Positions 1 to 6,688 of a DNA stretch of 64,000 bases are shown here, in pieces. Each line of letters begins with the position of its first letter. Within the stretch, counting starts at the first letter, position 1. This DNA comes from Bacillota bacterium (GTDB lineage: Bacteria > Bacillota > Clostridia > Lachnospirales > Lachnospiraceae). The notes beneath the pieces are model-generated. The model made no database searches and had not been told where the DNA came from. It saw only the letters and a list, made by a program, of their open reading frames with translations. Where the stretch lies: the NCBI GenBank assembly GCA_023434365.1, contig JAEYSV010000008.1:54851-118850 (forward strand), given 5' to 3'. Position numbers and translations under genes: made by a program.

Positions 1-567
1 AATTTTGAAGACATGGTATTTAATTTAGATGCAGGAGAAGATCCGAGAGATTATTTAGACCTAAGAAATGGAAAAATGGAAATGGTCTTAAGAGGCTTGC
101 CAACAACAGCAATAGGAGAAAATAAAGACAAAACATACATTTATTTAATGTATGACACAGAAACTGGAACTAGGCTATTTTTATTTTACTCGAAGGAAAA
201 GCATAATTATCGGTTTATGGATGGATATCCCGTAAAAATGAGCACAAAACTTTCTTATTCTGATTATAAGCACCTAAAACCAGGAGATTTATATGAGGAT
301 ATATTAAAACTTGAACCAGCAGTGTCTCCTCAATTTGAGGATTTGTGGAATCATATATCGTCAGGGGAGATAAATAACGCAAAGAAAGGTATGGGACCAA
401 CAACCATACATATATTAACAGACGGGGTACTTAAAATTGATTATAAAAGAAATGCAGATAACAAATACGAAATCACCAATCTCATTTATGCAGAAGATTA
501 TGTATTAGATGGTTTGGATGGGAAAACTTGTTACCAGATTCATCCGAATGATTTTGTAGAGGAATAA
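1..567 (+). CDS. Hypothetical protein, 3' part of a gene cut by the window start; paralogue of the gene at 2364-3290
   Basis: The reading frame is open from base 1, so the 5' end lies outside the window. An ATG at 13 exists, but the complete paralogue at 2364-3290 continues upstream through the same residues (its ...NFED matches the first codons here), so this is the C-terminal ~188 residues of a longer protein. The two copies agree almost residue for residue from the VFNLD region to the shared end DDFVEE/NDFVEE. The paralogue has an N-terminal membrane anchor and a low-complexity linker, so this domain probably lies outside the membrane. I do not recognise the family and assign no function. 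Confidence 0.75.
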   Translation, partial: NFEDMVFNLDAGEDPRDYLDLRNGKMEMVLRGLPTTAIGENKDKTYIYLMYDTETGTRLFLFYSKEKHNYRFMDGYPVKMSTKLSYSDYKHLKPGDLYEDILKLEPAVSPQFEDLWNHISSGEINNAKKGMGPTTIHILTDGVLKIDYKRNADNKYEITNLIYAEDYVLDGLDGKTCYQIHPNDFVEE

Positions 568-616
568 ATTCATAGTCAGATCTATAGCCAATTGAAAAGA
601 CAGGGGAATGTAAAAA

Positions 617-1546
617 ATGAAAAAAATGAGGTTATTTTGTATTATTATTATTTTGGGATTAGTGGGATGTGATAAAGCAGGCACTCTGAATCAAACGCAA
701 TTAACACTAATGCCGACATTGAATGAATTAATATCAAAGAAAACTGAGAATAATTCCGAAATTAATGAGTTACTAGAGGAATATCCTAAAGAAGATATAA
801 AGGGAGCATATATTAATTACATAAACTATAATCGATGGTATCTGCCTCAGGATCCATCTTCTGAGGATGTGATAAGGACGGGAGATCAATTAGACTTCAC
901 TATCGTATACGTAACAGATGAGGAAAAAAGCAAGTCAGAAGATTATATGATTGGTATCATGGAACGTGAGAATGGTAAGTATACTCGATTTATAGAAGTT
1001 GTAAAATCAAAAGACGGAACCATTCATATGGGTGGTTTAAATGGTATGCCAGAGAAGAACGGTTATATTGACATTAATGGCGATGGCAGAGTGGATACCA
1101 TACAGGAAATTGAGTCTTTGCTAATTGAAGTGCCAGAAGCCTTTAAACCAAATCAAACTGTTATTAAGGCTGAGTTGTTTGAGGAATTTAAGGCAAAGGC
1201 AACTGAATATATCACTGATTATTTTACGAAGGAAAATTATGATTTTGCCAATGCAAAAGTGTATGTCAGTAAAGTAACGGAAGCATTTGATCAATATGAT
1301 ATATTTACCGGCTATGATGCTGAAGTGCTAATTGAACTAGATGGCCATAAAATGATAATTGGATATCTTTACTACTATAAAAATAAAGAGGGTAATTATA
1401 ACATTGTTTTTGGTAGAGACCCAGAACCAGCATATGATTATATGAATCTACCAGAAGACCCAACCACTGTTGCAGAAGACCTATTAAATACTAGAAAATC
1501 AAGGTTTATAGAAGATGCAATCATAAACTTTACTATTGGCCAATAA
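617..1546 (+). CDS. Putative lipoprotein with an EF-hand-like calcium loop
   Basis: This 309-residue protein begins with a lysine-rich n-region, a hydrophobic stretch and a lipobox LVGC with Cys18, so it is predicted to be a lipid-anchored surface protein. Residues 152-160 (DINGDGRVD) form an EF-hand/dockerin-like acidic loop; metal binding is inferred. The rest is acidic and rich in aromatic residues and shows no fold I recognise. It follows the truncated paralogue by about 50 bases and lies within a small plus-strand group of surface proteins, ending before a terminator at 1723-1760. The start is the ATG at 617, behind a purine-rich AGGGGA; an in-frame ATG three codons later is an alternative. 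Confidence 0.7.
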   Translation: MKKMRLFCIIIILGLVGCDKAGTLNQTQLTLMPTLNELISKKTENNSEINELLEEYPKEDIKGAYINYINYNRWYLPQDPSSEDVIRTGDQLDFTIVYVTDEEKSKSEDYMIGIMERENGKYTRFIEVVKSKDGTIHMGGLNGMPEKNGYIDINGDGRVDTIQEIESLLIEVPEAFKPNQTVIKAELFEEFKAKATEYITDYFTKENYDFANAKVYVSKVTEAFDQYDIFTGYDAEVLIELDGHKMIIGYLYYYKNKEGNYNIVFGRDPEPAYDYMNLPEDPTTVAEDLLNTRKSRFIEDAIINFTIGQ

Positions 1547-1722
1547 AAAGAGCATTCCCTAACTTTCACTTCACAAACGCCCGCATATTCGAGACATTCC
1601 AGCGTATAGTAAAGTAAAAATCCCTGTTATATTTAGACGGAAACGGGTGAGTACTATATAATGAAAAGATAAATATGTTTTGGCCAGTGTAAAAATGTGA
1701 AATGAATAATCTTACTTGACTC

Positions 1723-1760
1723 ACGGACTACTAGGCTAATGTTTTTGTAGTCCGTTTTTG
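1723..1760 (+). terminator. Rho-independent terminator after the lipoprotein gene
   Basis: A perfect 9-bp stem, ACGGACTAC at 1723-1731 and GTAGTCCGT at 1747-1755, is followed by a run of T. The 363-base gap between the two neighbouring genes (1547-1909) otherwise shows only a weak TATAAT near 1655 with no convincing -35 and no further gene. Confidence 0.75.
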
Positions 1761-1909
1761 TATATGCACGAATTACTTTTTTTTGAATAGACACGACTCT
1801 CGATTTGGGATCACCTTTATGGTAAAAATTTTTATAATAGTCAATGTGTTTATTATGCAATTGGTATGTAAGATACTGTAGATATATCGGTATATTGGAG
1901 GGAAGTAAG

Positions 1910-2347
1910 ATGAAGAAGGTAACAACTCGTATCATGCAAAGTGTTATTACAGCATTATTTATTGGGTTAATTGTAATAATTACCTTAAAGGTGCTTAATG
2001 GTAATAGTTTCAATAAAACAAGTGATTTTGAGGAAAAGAATACAGAAATTTATTACTCAGAAATAGATATGGGCTGGTATCGAGTAGTTTTAAGGGTGGG
2101 ATTAACTGAAACAACATCAGTAAATGGTAGATACAATAGAGCTAATGGAGATCAGTTGACTTTCCATTGGTGGTATCAGACTAATACAGGAAAATGGGCA
2201 GAGAAAAAAGGAGAGCAAACATCAAGCTATGTCTATCCGAATGTGTATGCTGTAAATAATCCATACACTACATCCTGGTCACCATCCTTTACTAGTTTAT
2301 GTAAATACTTTAGTGTAGTAAGTGCAAATCCAATCCGTAAACCATGA
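1910..2347 (+). CDS. Small membrane-anchored hypothetical protein
   Basis: The start is the ATG at 1910, behind GGAGGGAAGTAAG; the open frame continues upstream to 1844 but without a better site. The 145-residue product has a basic N-terminus, one membrane segment at about residues 9-28, and an exported tail rich in Trp, Tyr, Asn and Thr (LTFHWWYQTNTGKW). I do not recognise the family. It sits between the lipoprotein and the paralogous gene at 2364, whose start lies 16 bases after this stop, so those two are probably co-transcribed. Confidence 0.6.
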   Translation: MKKVTTRIMQSVITALFIGLIVIITLKVLNGNSFNKTSDFEEKNTEIYYSEIDMGWYRVVLRVGLTETTSVNGRYNRANGDQLTFHWWYQTNTGKWAEKKGEQTSSYVYPNVYAVNNPYTTSWSPSFTSLCKYFSVVSANPIRKP

Positions 2348-2363
2348 TGAAGGGAGATTGAAC

Positions 2364-3290
2364 ATGAAAAAAGTATCACATATTATAGTTGGATTATTAA
2401 CCATAGTTTTTATTGCACTAGCAATGCTTAGCATAATTTATCTTGTACAACAAAAGGCTGAGAGTTCATCAAAACAAATAAATAATGATAATAACAATAT
2501 ACCATCAGAGTCACCTTATGCCGTAACAGAGATACCAACCAGTAAGCCAACTAAAACAAAGATACCAAAAAAAATAAAAAAGGTTCAGCCAATCTGGGAT
2601 GAAGAGACCGGTGAGTATAAACCGTTTGATGATTATCTTAGCTATATAGAAAGTACTAAAACATCATGGAATGATAAAGTACGACCAGATGCATCTATTT
2701 ACCTTGAAGAAGAATTATACAATTTTGAAGATATTGTTTTTAATTTAGATACAGGACGTAGTCCGAGAAATGAATTCTACCTAAGAAATGGAAAAATGGA
2801 AAAGGTCTTAAGAGGCTTACCAACAACAGCTATAGGCGTAAATAAAGACAAAACATACATTTATCTAATGTATGACACAGAGACAGGAACTAGGCTATTT
2901 TTATTTTACTCGAAAGAAAAGCATAATTATCGGTTTATGGATGGATTTCCTGTTAAAATGAGCACAAAGCGTTCATATTCCGATTACAAGCACCTAAAAT
3001 CAGGCGATTTGTATGAGGAGGTGCTAAAACTTGAACCTGCAGTATCTCCTCAATTTGAGGAATTGTGGAATCAAGCATCATTAAAAGATATAGATAACGC
3101 AACCAAGAAAGGCATGGCTCCAACTACCATACATATATTAACAGACGGCGTACTTAAGATTGATTATAAACGAAATGCAGAGAATAAATACGAAATCACC
3201 AATCTCATCTATGCAGAAGATTATGTATTAGATGGTTTGGATGGGAAAACCTGTTACCAGATTCATCCGGATGATTTTGTAGAAGAATAA
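2364..3290 (+). CDS. Membrane-anchored hypothetical protein, full-length paralogue of the gene at 1-567
   Basis: The 308-residue product starts at the ATG at 2364 behind GAAGGGAGATTG. An N-terminal membrane segment (about residues 6-27) is followed by a Ser/Thr/Pro/Lys-rich linker (about 45-75) and a C-terminal domain of about 190 residues almost identical to the partial gene at the window start. The similarity continues a little past both stop codons (TCATAGTCAGAT), so a DNA-level duplication is likely. The layout of anchor, linker and domain suggests a surface-displayed protein. No function is assigned. Confidence 0.7.
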   Translation: MKKVSHIIVGLLTIVFIALAMLSIIYLVQQKAESSSKQINNDNNNIPSESPYAVTEIPTSKPTKTKIPKKIKKVQPIWDEETGEYKPFDDYLSYIESTKTSWNDKVRPDASIYLEEELYNFEDIVFNLDTGRSPRNEFYLRNGKMEKVLRGLPTTAIGVNKDKTYIYLMYDTETGTRLFLFYSKEKHNYRFMDGFPVKMSTKRSYSDYKHLKSGDLYEEVLKLEPAVSPQFEELWNQASLKDIDNATKKGMAPTTIHILTDGVLKIDYKRNAENKYEITNLIYAEDYVLDGLDGKTCYQIHPDDFVEE

Positions 3291-3341
3291 CTCATAGTCA
3301 GATTTGTCCAGTGAAGAGAAAGTTAGGGAATAATAAAATTG

Positions 3342-3373
3342 TGAAAGCCTTATTTTATGGGCTTTCTTTTTTT
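3342..3373 (+). terminator. Rho-independent terminator closing the plus-strand surface-protein cluster
   Basis: GAAAGCC and GGGCTTTC form a stem around TTATTTTAT and are followed by a run of T. It lies about 50 bases after the last plus-strand gene of this cluster. Confidence 0.8.
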
Positions 3374-3460
3374 GCCCAATTGATTCCCTAACATTCGTTT
3401 CATTTTTGTTCTATGGACAATTTTGCAATTATTCGTAAATTGAATTCAATAATAGAACAC

Positions 3461-3502
3461 ACCCAACTATTCGCGAAACGCAAGTTTAACGAATAGTTGG
3501 GT
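3461..3502. terminator. Perfect 13-bp inverted repeat, possible terminator of the NTF2-like gene
   Basis: ACCCAACTATTCG (3461-3473) is the exact reverse complement of CGAATAGTTGGGT (3490-3502). It begins 7 bases beyond the stop of the minus-strand NTF2-like gene. The T-run is poor on both strands, so a protein-binding palindrome remains possible. Confidence 0.45.
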
Positions 3503-3508
3503 ACTATT

Positions 3509-3862
3509 TTATTCAATAGGCAAGTTATGCTGTCTTAAAAAAGTCAATTTATCCCTGTAGCCTCTTTGAAACACTATTTTATTATTTTCTATTTGTAAAA
3601 ACCCACATCCTCTTAACCCTAACGGGTCATGCCATTCTAGTATGGCCCATTGTCCATCTTCAAAAACATTTTCAACAATACAAACCATTTTTGCACTAGA
3701 AAACTCTTGTTCAAACATTTGCTTTATTGCCTTTTTCCCAATCACGGGCTCATTGGCAACCTGATGGTTTATTGCATTATCAGCACATAATTCTGAAATA
3801 ATTTCTGCATCTGCATTATTAAATGCTTCAATCCGCTGGTTCAGTATTTCTTTTGGCTTCAT
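3509..3862 (-). CDS. NTF2-like / SnoaL-like protein
   Basis: This 117-residue protein has the pattern of small NTF2-fold proteins: an N-terminal helix with a 'QRIEAFNNADAE' type segment, a middle strand with 'HDPLGLRGCGFLQIENNKI', and a C-terminal 'RGYRDKLTFLRQH'. Members are ligand-binding proteins or small isomerases; the sequence does not show which. The start is strong (GAGGAGGAAAATT before ATG at 3862). It is a single gene with a possible terminator at 3461-3502. Upstream of it lies a four-unit, 38-39 bp repeat array (3909-4060) that may be its control region. Confidence 0.7.
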   Translation of the reverse strand: MKPKEILNQRIEAFNNADAEIISELCADNAINHQVANEPVIGKKAIKQMFEQEFSSAKMVCIVENVFEDGQWAILEWHDPLGLRGCGFLQIENNKIVFQRGYRDKLTFLRQHNLPIE

Positions 3863-3908
3863 AATTTTCCTCCTCGTATGTAGTTTTTTTGTTATTAAAA
3901 TTATACAA

Positions 3909-4060
3909 CTATGTACATATATTCTTATATTATCATTAGGCCCAAGAACCTGTACAGATATTCAAATATTTTACTAGATACAAGAACCTGTTCGTATATT
4001 CCTATATTATAACTACTTCTGAAAACCTGTATATATATTCCATAATTATAGCATATCGAT
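3909..4060. repeat. Four imperfect direct repeats with a 38-39 bp period upstream of the NTF2-like gene
   Basis: Units begin around 3909, 3948, 3986 and 4025. The last three begin ACCTG and all four resemble ACCTGTACATATATTCCTAT followed by an AT-rich segment. The spacing is 39, 38 and 39 bases, and the units fill about half of the 306-base gap between two minus-strand genes. The rest of the gap holds the hairpin at 4083-4124. I see no gene in it. Confidence 0.7.
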
Positions 4061-4082
4061 AAAAACATATCAATTTTTACCT

Positions 4083-4124
4083 ATGAAAAAGTCTCGCGTT
4101 TTCTCAAACGAAAGACTTTTTCAT
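4083..4124 (-). terminator. Hairpin, likely terminator of the HIT-family gene
   Basis: ATGAAAAAGTCT (4083-4094) pairs perfectly with AGACTTTTTCAT (4113-4124). It lies 44 bases past the stop of the minus-strand HIT gene. The U-rich stretch is partly inside the stem, so its strength is uncertain. Confidence 0.55.
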
Positions 4125-4168
4125 AATTATAGTATTATAAACCGCTTTATAAAAGCGATATTATTAAT

Positions 4169-4588
4169 TTATAGATTTTCTTTGATTTTAGCAATGATCT
4201 CAGCATATTCTGCTTCTGTCAAATATGTTTTCTGGGGATTCATCTGGAAGGTTCCTCCCCATTCGTCGCCACCTTCATATTTTGGAACCAGATGCATGTG
4301 TAGATGACAACCGGTATCACCATAAGCACCATAATTTATCTTACCTGGCTTAAATGCCTTATGAATTGCATTTGCTGCACGACATACATCTGCAATAAAT
4401 GCGTTTCTTTCTTCCTCAGTAATGTCTATCATTTCACTTACATGATCTTTGTAAGCTACAATACATCTACCTAGTTTACTTTGTTCTTTGAACAGAATTA
4501 ATTCACTTACTTCGAGCTGGCCAATTAATATTCCAAATTTGTCAAGAATTTCGCCACCCATACAATATGCACAATTTTGGTCTTTCAT
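4169..4588 (-). CDS. HIT family nucleotide hydrolase/transferase
   Basis: This 139-residue protein carries the histidine triad HLHMHL near residues 115-120; the middle histidine is the nucleophile in this superfamily. The start has a Cys pair (CAYC) typical of zinc-binding bacterial HIT proteins, and VAYKDHVSEMIDITEEE matches the conserved segment before the active site. Such enzymes hydrolyse phosphoramidates or dinucleoside polyphosphates; the substrate here is unknown. The Shine-Dalgarno AAGGAG is rather far (about 13 bases) from the ATG at 4588. It appears monocistronic. Confidence 0.85.
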   Translation of the reverse strand: MKDQNCAYCMGGEILDKFGILIGQLEVSELILFKEQSKLGRCIVAYKDHVSEMIDITEEERNAFIADVCRAANAIHKAFKPGKINYGAYGDTGCHLHMHLVPKYEGGDEWGGTFQMNPQKTYLTEAEYAEIIAKIKENL

Positions 4589-4720
4589 AATATATTCTAG
4601 TCTCCTTGCTTCTTTACTTCGTTCTAGGAAGTATTATTACCACAATTTTATAATAAAGTCCAATTGTACAATGAAAAATCCGTGAATTCAATATTTAATT
4701 TGAATCTGACATACTGATAG

Positions 4721-4743
4721 TTTACATAATAATATTATGTAAA
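4721..4743. repeat. Palindrome TTTACATAATA-A-TATTATGTAAA downstream of the recombinase gene
   Basis: The 11-bp arms are perfect with one central base. The outer half-site TTTACATAA recurs in the larger palindrome at 4765-4821, which suggests one binding factor or related origin. Confidence 0.7.
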
Positions 4744-4764
4744 TAAAAGAATACAAATTAACTA

Positions 4765-4821
4765 AATAATAACGATAATTGTTTACATAATATTGTTATG
4801 TAAACAATTATCGTTATTATT
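4765..4821. repeat. Perfect 26-bp inverted repeat with 5-base loop
   Basis: Bases 4765-4790 are the exact reverse complement of 4796-4821, with TATTG between. It lies between the stop of the tyrosine recombinase (4887) and the start of the HIT gene (4588). Neither flank has a classical T-run, so it is not a typical terminator. Its inner part, TTTACATAA...TTATGTAAA, repeats the palindrome at 4721-4743. Confidence 0.8.
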
Positions 4822-4886
4822 CTGCCAAATTAGAGAAACCCTTTATCACCGAAATGATTTCCGATCAGAATTTGCAATGAGAGGTA

Positions 4887-5432
4887 TTATAAGATAAAAT
4901 CATCCATTGCACGGTCCATAACATCCTGATTAATTCCTATGTATCGTAATGTGACACTTGGTGAGGAATGATTAAATAATTCCTGTAATAAGGCAACGTC
5001 TTTTGTTTTTTGATAAAAATGATAACCGTAGGTTTTTCTAAGTGTATGAGTGCCAATCTCCTCCCGTAATCCAATATTAGCGGCAGCTTTATTTAGAATA
5101 CGATAAGCCTGTACTCTTGTAATTGGTTGATTATGTCCTTTTTGAGAGGCAAATAGATAATCTTCCTCTTGCATGTCTTCAATGTACTCTTCTAGATCCT
5201 GACTAATTCCCGCAATTTTCAATCGTTTGATCTTACTTGTTTTCTTTTCTCTCAATGTGATATGCGTCTGATTTTTCACGTCTTTTACTTTCAGTGTCAG
5301 AATATCAGAGATTCGAAGTCCTGTGTTGATTCCAACCAGAAATAACATATAATTACGAGAACCACTTCGTAATAACTCTCGTTTCATTGCATCTATTTTC
5401 TTTCGCTCTCTTATCGGTTGTACGTAATCCAT
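4887..5432 (-). CDS. Short tyrosine recombinase (integrase catalytic domain only)
   Basis: At 181 residues this protein has the catalytic fold of phage integrases/XerCD but no N-terminal core-binding domain, like the FimB/FimE-type short recombinases. The catalytic set is visible: Arg40 (NTGLRISD), Lys63 or Lys64 (REKKTSK), His129-x-x-Arg132 (HTLRK), His155 (FNHSS) and the nucleophile Tyr164 (TLRYIG), with 9 residues between His155 and Tyr164. It therefore looks active. No phage or transposon genes adjoin it, but perfect palindromes lie on both sides, so it may be a site-specific inversion or excision enzyme or a relic of an element. Confidence 0.85.
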   Translation of the reverse strand: MDYVQPIRERKKIDAMKRELLRSGSRNYMLFLVGINTGLRISDILTLKVKDVKNQTHITLREKKTSKIKRLKIAGISQDLEEYIEDMQEEDYLFASQKGHNQPITRVQAYRILNKAAANIGLREEIGTHTLRKTYGYHFYQKTKDVALLQELFNHSSPSVTLRYIGINQDVMDRAMDDFIL

Positions 5433-5459
5433 AGTAACTCCTATTTCTTGTTTTTTCTA

Positions 5460-5490
5460 AATGTAATAATGGCATTAATTATATTACATT
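5460..5490. repeat. Inverted repeat AATGTAATA...TATTACATT in the recombinase promoter region
   Basis: Nine-base arms (5460-5468 and 5482-5490) with a 13-base spacer lie 27 bases upstream of the recombinase start. It could be an operator or a recombinase binding site. Confidence 0.55.
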
Positions 5491-5574
5491 AAAAGAACAA
5501 TATCAATAAATTAAGTACATTATGAAGAACATGGTAGTTTCATGAATGTATTTAGTCTCACTATGTTACCTAGA

Positions 5575-5602
5575 ATGTAACACAATACATATTGTGTTAC
5601 AT
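5575..5602. repeat. Perfect palindrome ATGTAACACAAT-ACAT-ATTGTGTTACAT
   Basis: The 12-bp arms (5575-5586 and 5591-5602) are perfect with a 4-base spacer, 140 bases upstream of the recombinase start. It lies in the 547-base gap 5433-5979, which holds no gene but also contains the repeat fragment at 5667-5815 and two terminators. Confidence 0.7.
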
Positions 5603-5666
5603 CAGTTTCGTTATTACACGAGAATCTGACTGACAAAAAAACAGATAGTGATATCCCCGGAGGGTT

Positions 5667-5815
5667 TTATTTCATAGGACGCAATTTCCTCGTATGAAAT
5701 AAGAAAGAGTTTCGCTAGCGAAACTCTCCGCCTGCCCTTGCATCACGATTCACAAACAGAATTGTGCAAATTGACGAACTGTAATTTTAATAAGGGCTTT
5801 TGACGCCCTAATCCT
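5667..5815. repeat. Fragment or short variant of a dispersed palindromic repeat family
   Basis: The end segment GCAAATTGACGAACTGTAAT, then AATAAGGGCTTTTGACGCCC and TAATCCTAT, recurs almost exactly near 58322-58375 and in reverse complement near 63870-63923. The other end (TCATAGGACGCAATTTCCTC) matches the start of the copy at 63850. Inside is a perfect palindrome AGTTTCGCTAGCGAAACT near 5709-5726. See the 37.4 and 51.5 kb copies for the long form. Confidence 0.65.
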
Positions 5816-5825
5816 ATATCATAAA

Positions 5826-5880
5826 AAAAGACCAGAATAATCTGTCCTCATAGTAAATGATCAGATTGTTCTGGTCTTCA
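5826..5880 (-). terminator. Second of two tandem terminators after the BlaI-like gene
   Basis: Bases 5828-5844 pair with 5862-5878 (16 of 17). On the minus strand the stem is followed by TTTTTTTAT. Confidence 0.75.
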
Positions 5881-5882
5881 TA

Positions 5883-5909
5883 ATAAAAAGACCGGATTAA
5901 CCGATCTTT
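5883..5909 (-). terminator. First terminator after the BlaI-like gene
   Basis: AAAGACCGG (5887-5895) pairs with CCGATCTTT (5901-5909) with one wobble. On the minus strand a TTTTTATTA tract follows. It lies about 70 bases past the stop at 5980. Confidence 0.75.
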
Positions 5910-5979
5910 CATAAATTTATGTAATTTGCTTGTATTATAGAGCTATAGTATATCCCTAGGAATACTTAAGAAAAGTTTC

Positions 5980-6345
5980 TTAATATTTGCGTTCATTTAC
6001 GATACGTTCTAGTTCCAGAATTTCTGGACCAGACATATCCTGATTCTTCAGAAAATCAATGAAAAATGTACACAAAGAACCATTATAGAATTTATTGATT
6101 AGCACACGCGTTTCAATGTTTTGTACCGCACGTTTTGTAATGGCTGCCTTACAGATAAAACCAGGATCCTCACGTACCACCGCTCCCTTTTCAATAAGTC
6201 TCTTAATTACAGTGTAAGTGGTATTCTTTTCCCAACCAATATATTCTTTGATAATTTTACTAATATCCTTTGCTGCTAAGGATTTATTGGACCAAAGCAA
6301 CTCCATAATGTTTAGTTCGCCTTCATGTAACCTGATTTCTTTCAT
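5980..6345 (-). CDS. BlaI/MecI/CopY-family transcriptional repressor
   Basis: The 121-residue protein has the winged-helix N-terminus typical of this family: LHEGELNIMELLWSNKSLAAKDI, then the recognition helix segment NTTYTVIKRLIEKGAVVRED. The C-terminal helices match the dimerisation region. The start chosen is the ATG at 6345 because GAGGTG lies 7 bases before it; the upstream ATG at 6357 has no such site. No BlaR1-type sensor or beta-lactamase lies nearby, so its signal and targets are unknown. A family-type operator (TAC-N4-GTA) lies 14 bases upstream of the start, which suggests autoregulation. Confidence 0.85.
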   Translation of the reverse strand: MKEIRLHEGELNIMELLWSNKSLAAKDISKIIKEYIGWEKNTTYTVIKRLIEKGAVVREDPGFICKAAITKRAVQNIETRVLINKFYNGSLCTFFIDFLKNQDMSGPEILELERIVNERKY

Positions 6346-6358
6346 CGGACACCTCATA

Positions 6359-6370
6359 CTACTATTGTAG
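6359..6370. promoter_or_regulatory. Candidate BlaI/MecI operator CTAC-TATT-GTAG
   Basis: Known BlaI/MecI operators are dyads with core TAC-N4-GTA (for example CTACATATGTAG in mec). This box matches that form and lies immediately upstream of the BlaI-like start codon, next to its ribosome-binding site. Confidence 0.45.
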
Positions 6371-6623
6371 AATAATGCTATATGTATAATATTTGTTATA
6401 AATTAATACTAAAAAGTATGCAGATTTTATCAAATATAATTTTAATTTATAAGTTATTACAGCATGCGTTAATAAGTATCTTGTATGCTCTTACTATGAT
6501 TGTTTTTGATTATATCTAGCATATTTCTCAACTTTTTAAAAATATTCTACAACGTTAGAACCTATATTTTATCGGCCTTTGCAAACGATATAAGAAATAA
6601 GCAAATCGTCAAAGTTCTAGGTC

Positions 6624-6637
6624 TCTACAATGGTAGA
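6624..6637. promoter_or_regulatory. Second candidate BlaI/MecI operator TCTAC-AATG-GTAGA
   Basis: A perfect dyad with the same TAC-N4-GTA core lies in the 343-base gap (6346-6688) between the ATPase stop and the BlaI-like start. The gap is AT-rich, has no gene, and must hold the repressor's promoter; I could not fix a single -35/-10 pair. Confidence 0.4.
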
Positions 6638-6688
6638 TTTTTCTATACAAGATAATTCTACATGAATAGAACTAATTTGTCAATAAAT

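Noticed and set aside
1654..2013. Minus-strand 119-residue reading frame
   Set aside because: It lies opposite the terminator and the supported gene at 1910, has no ribosome-binding site, and shows no protein pattern.
3984..3996. AGAACCTGTTCG resembles a LexA (SOS) box
   Set aside because: Firmicute LexA boxes have GAAC-N4-GTTC; here the spacer is two bases, and the other repeat units lose the dyad.
4765..4821. Perfect palindrome as an ordinary terminator of the recombinase gene
   Set aside because: The stem is 26 bp long and AT-rich with no T-run on either side, and its inner half-sites recur in a second palindrome.
4887..5432. Prophage or integrative element with this recombinase as its integrase
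   Set aside because: No phage, conjugation or cargo genes adjoin it and no tRNA attachment site is visible; only the palindromes hint at an element.
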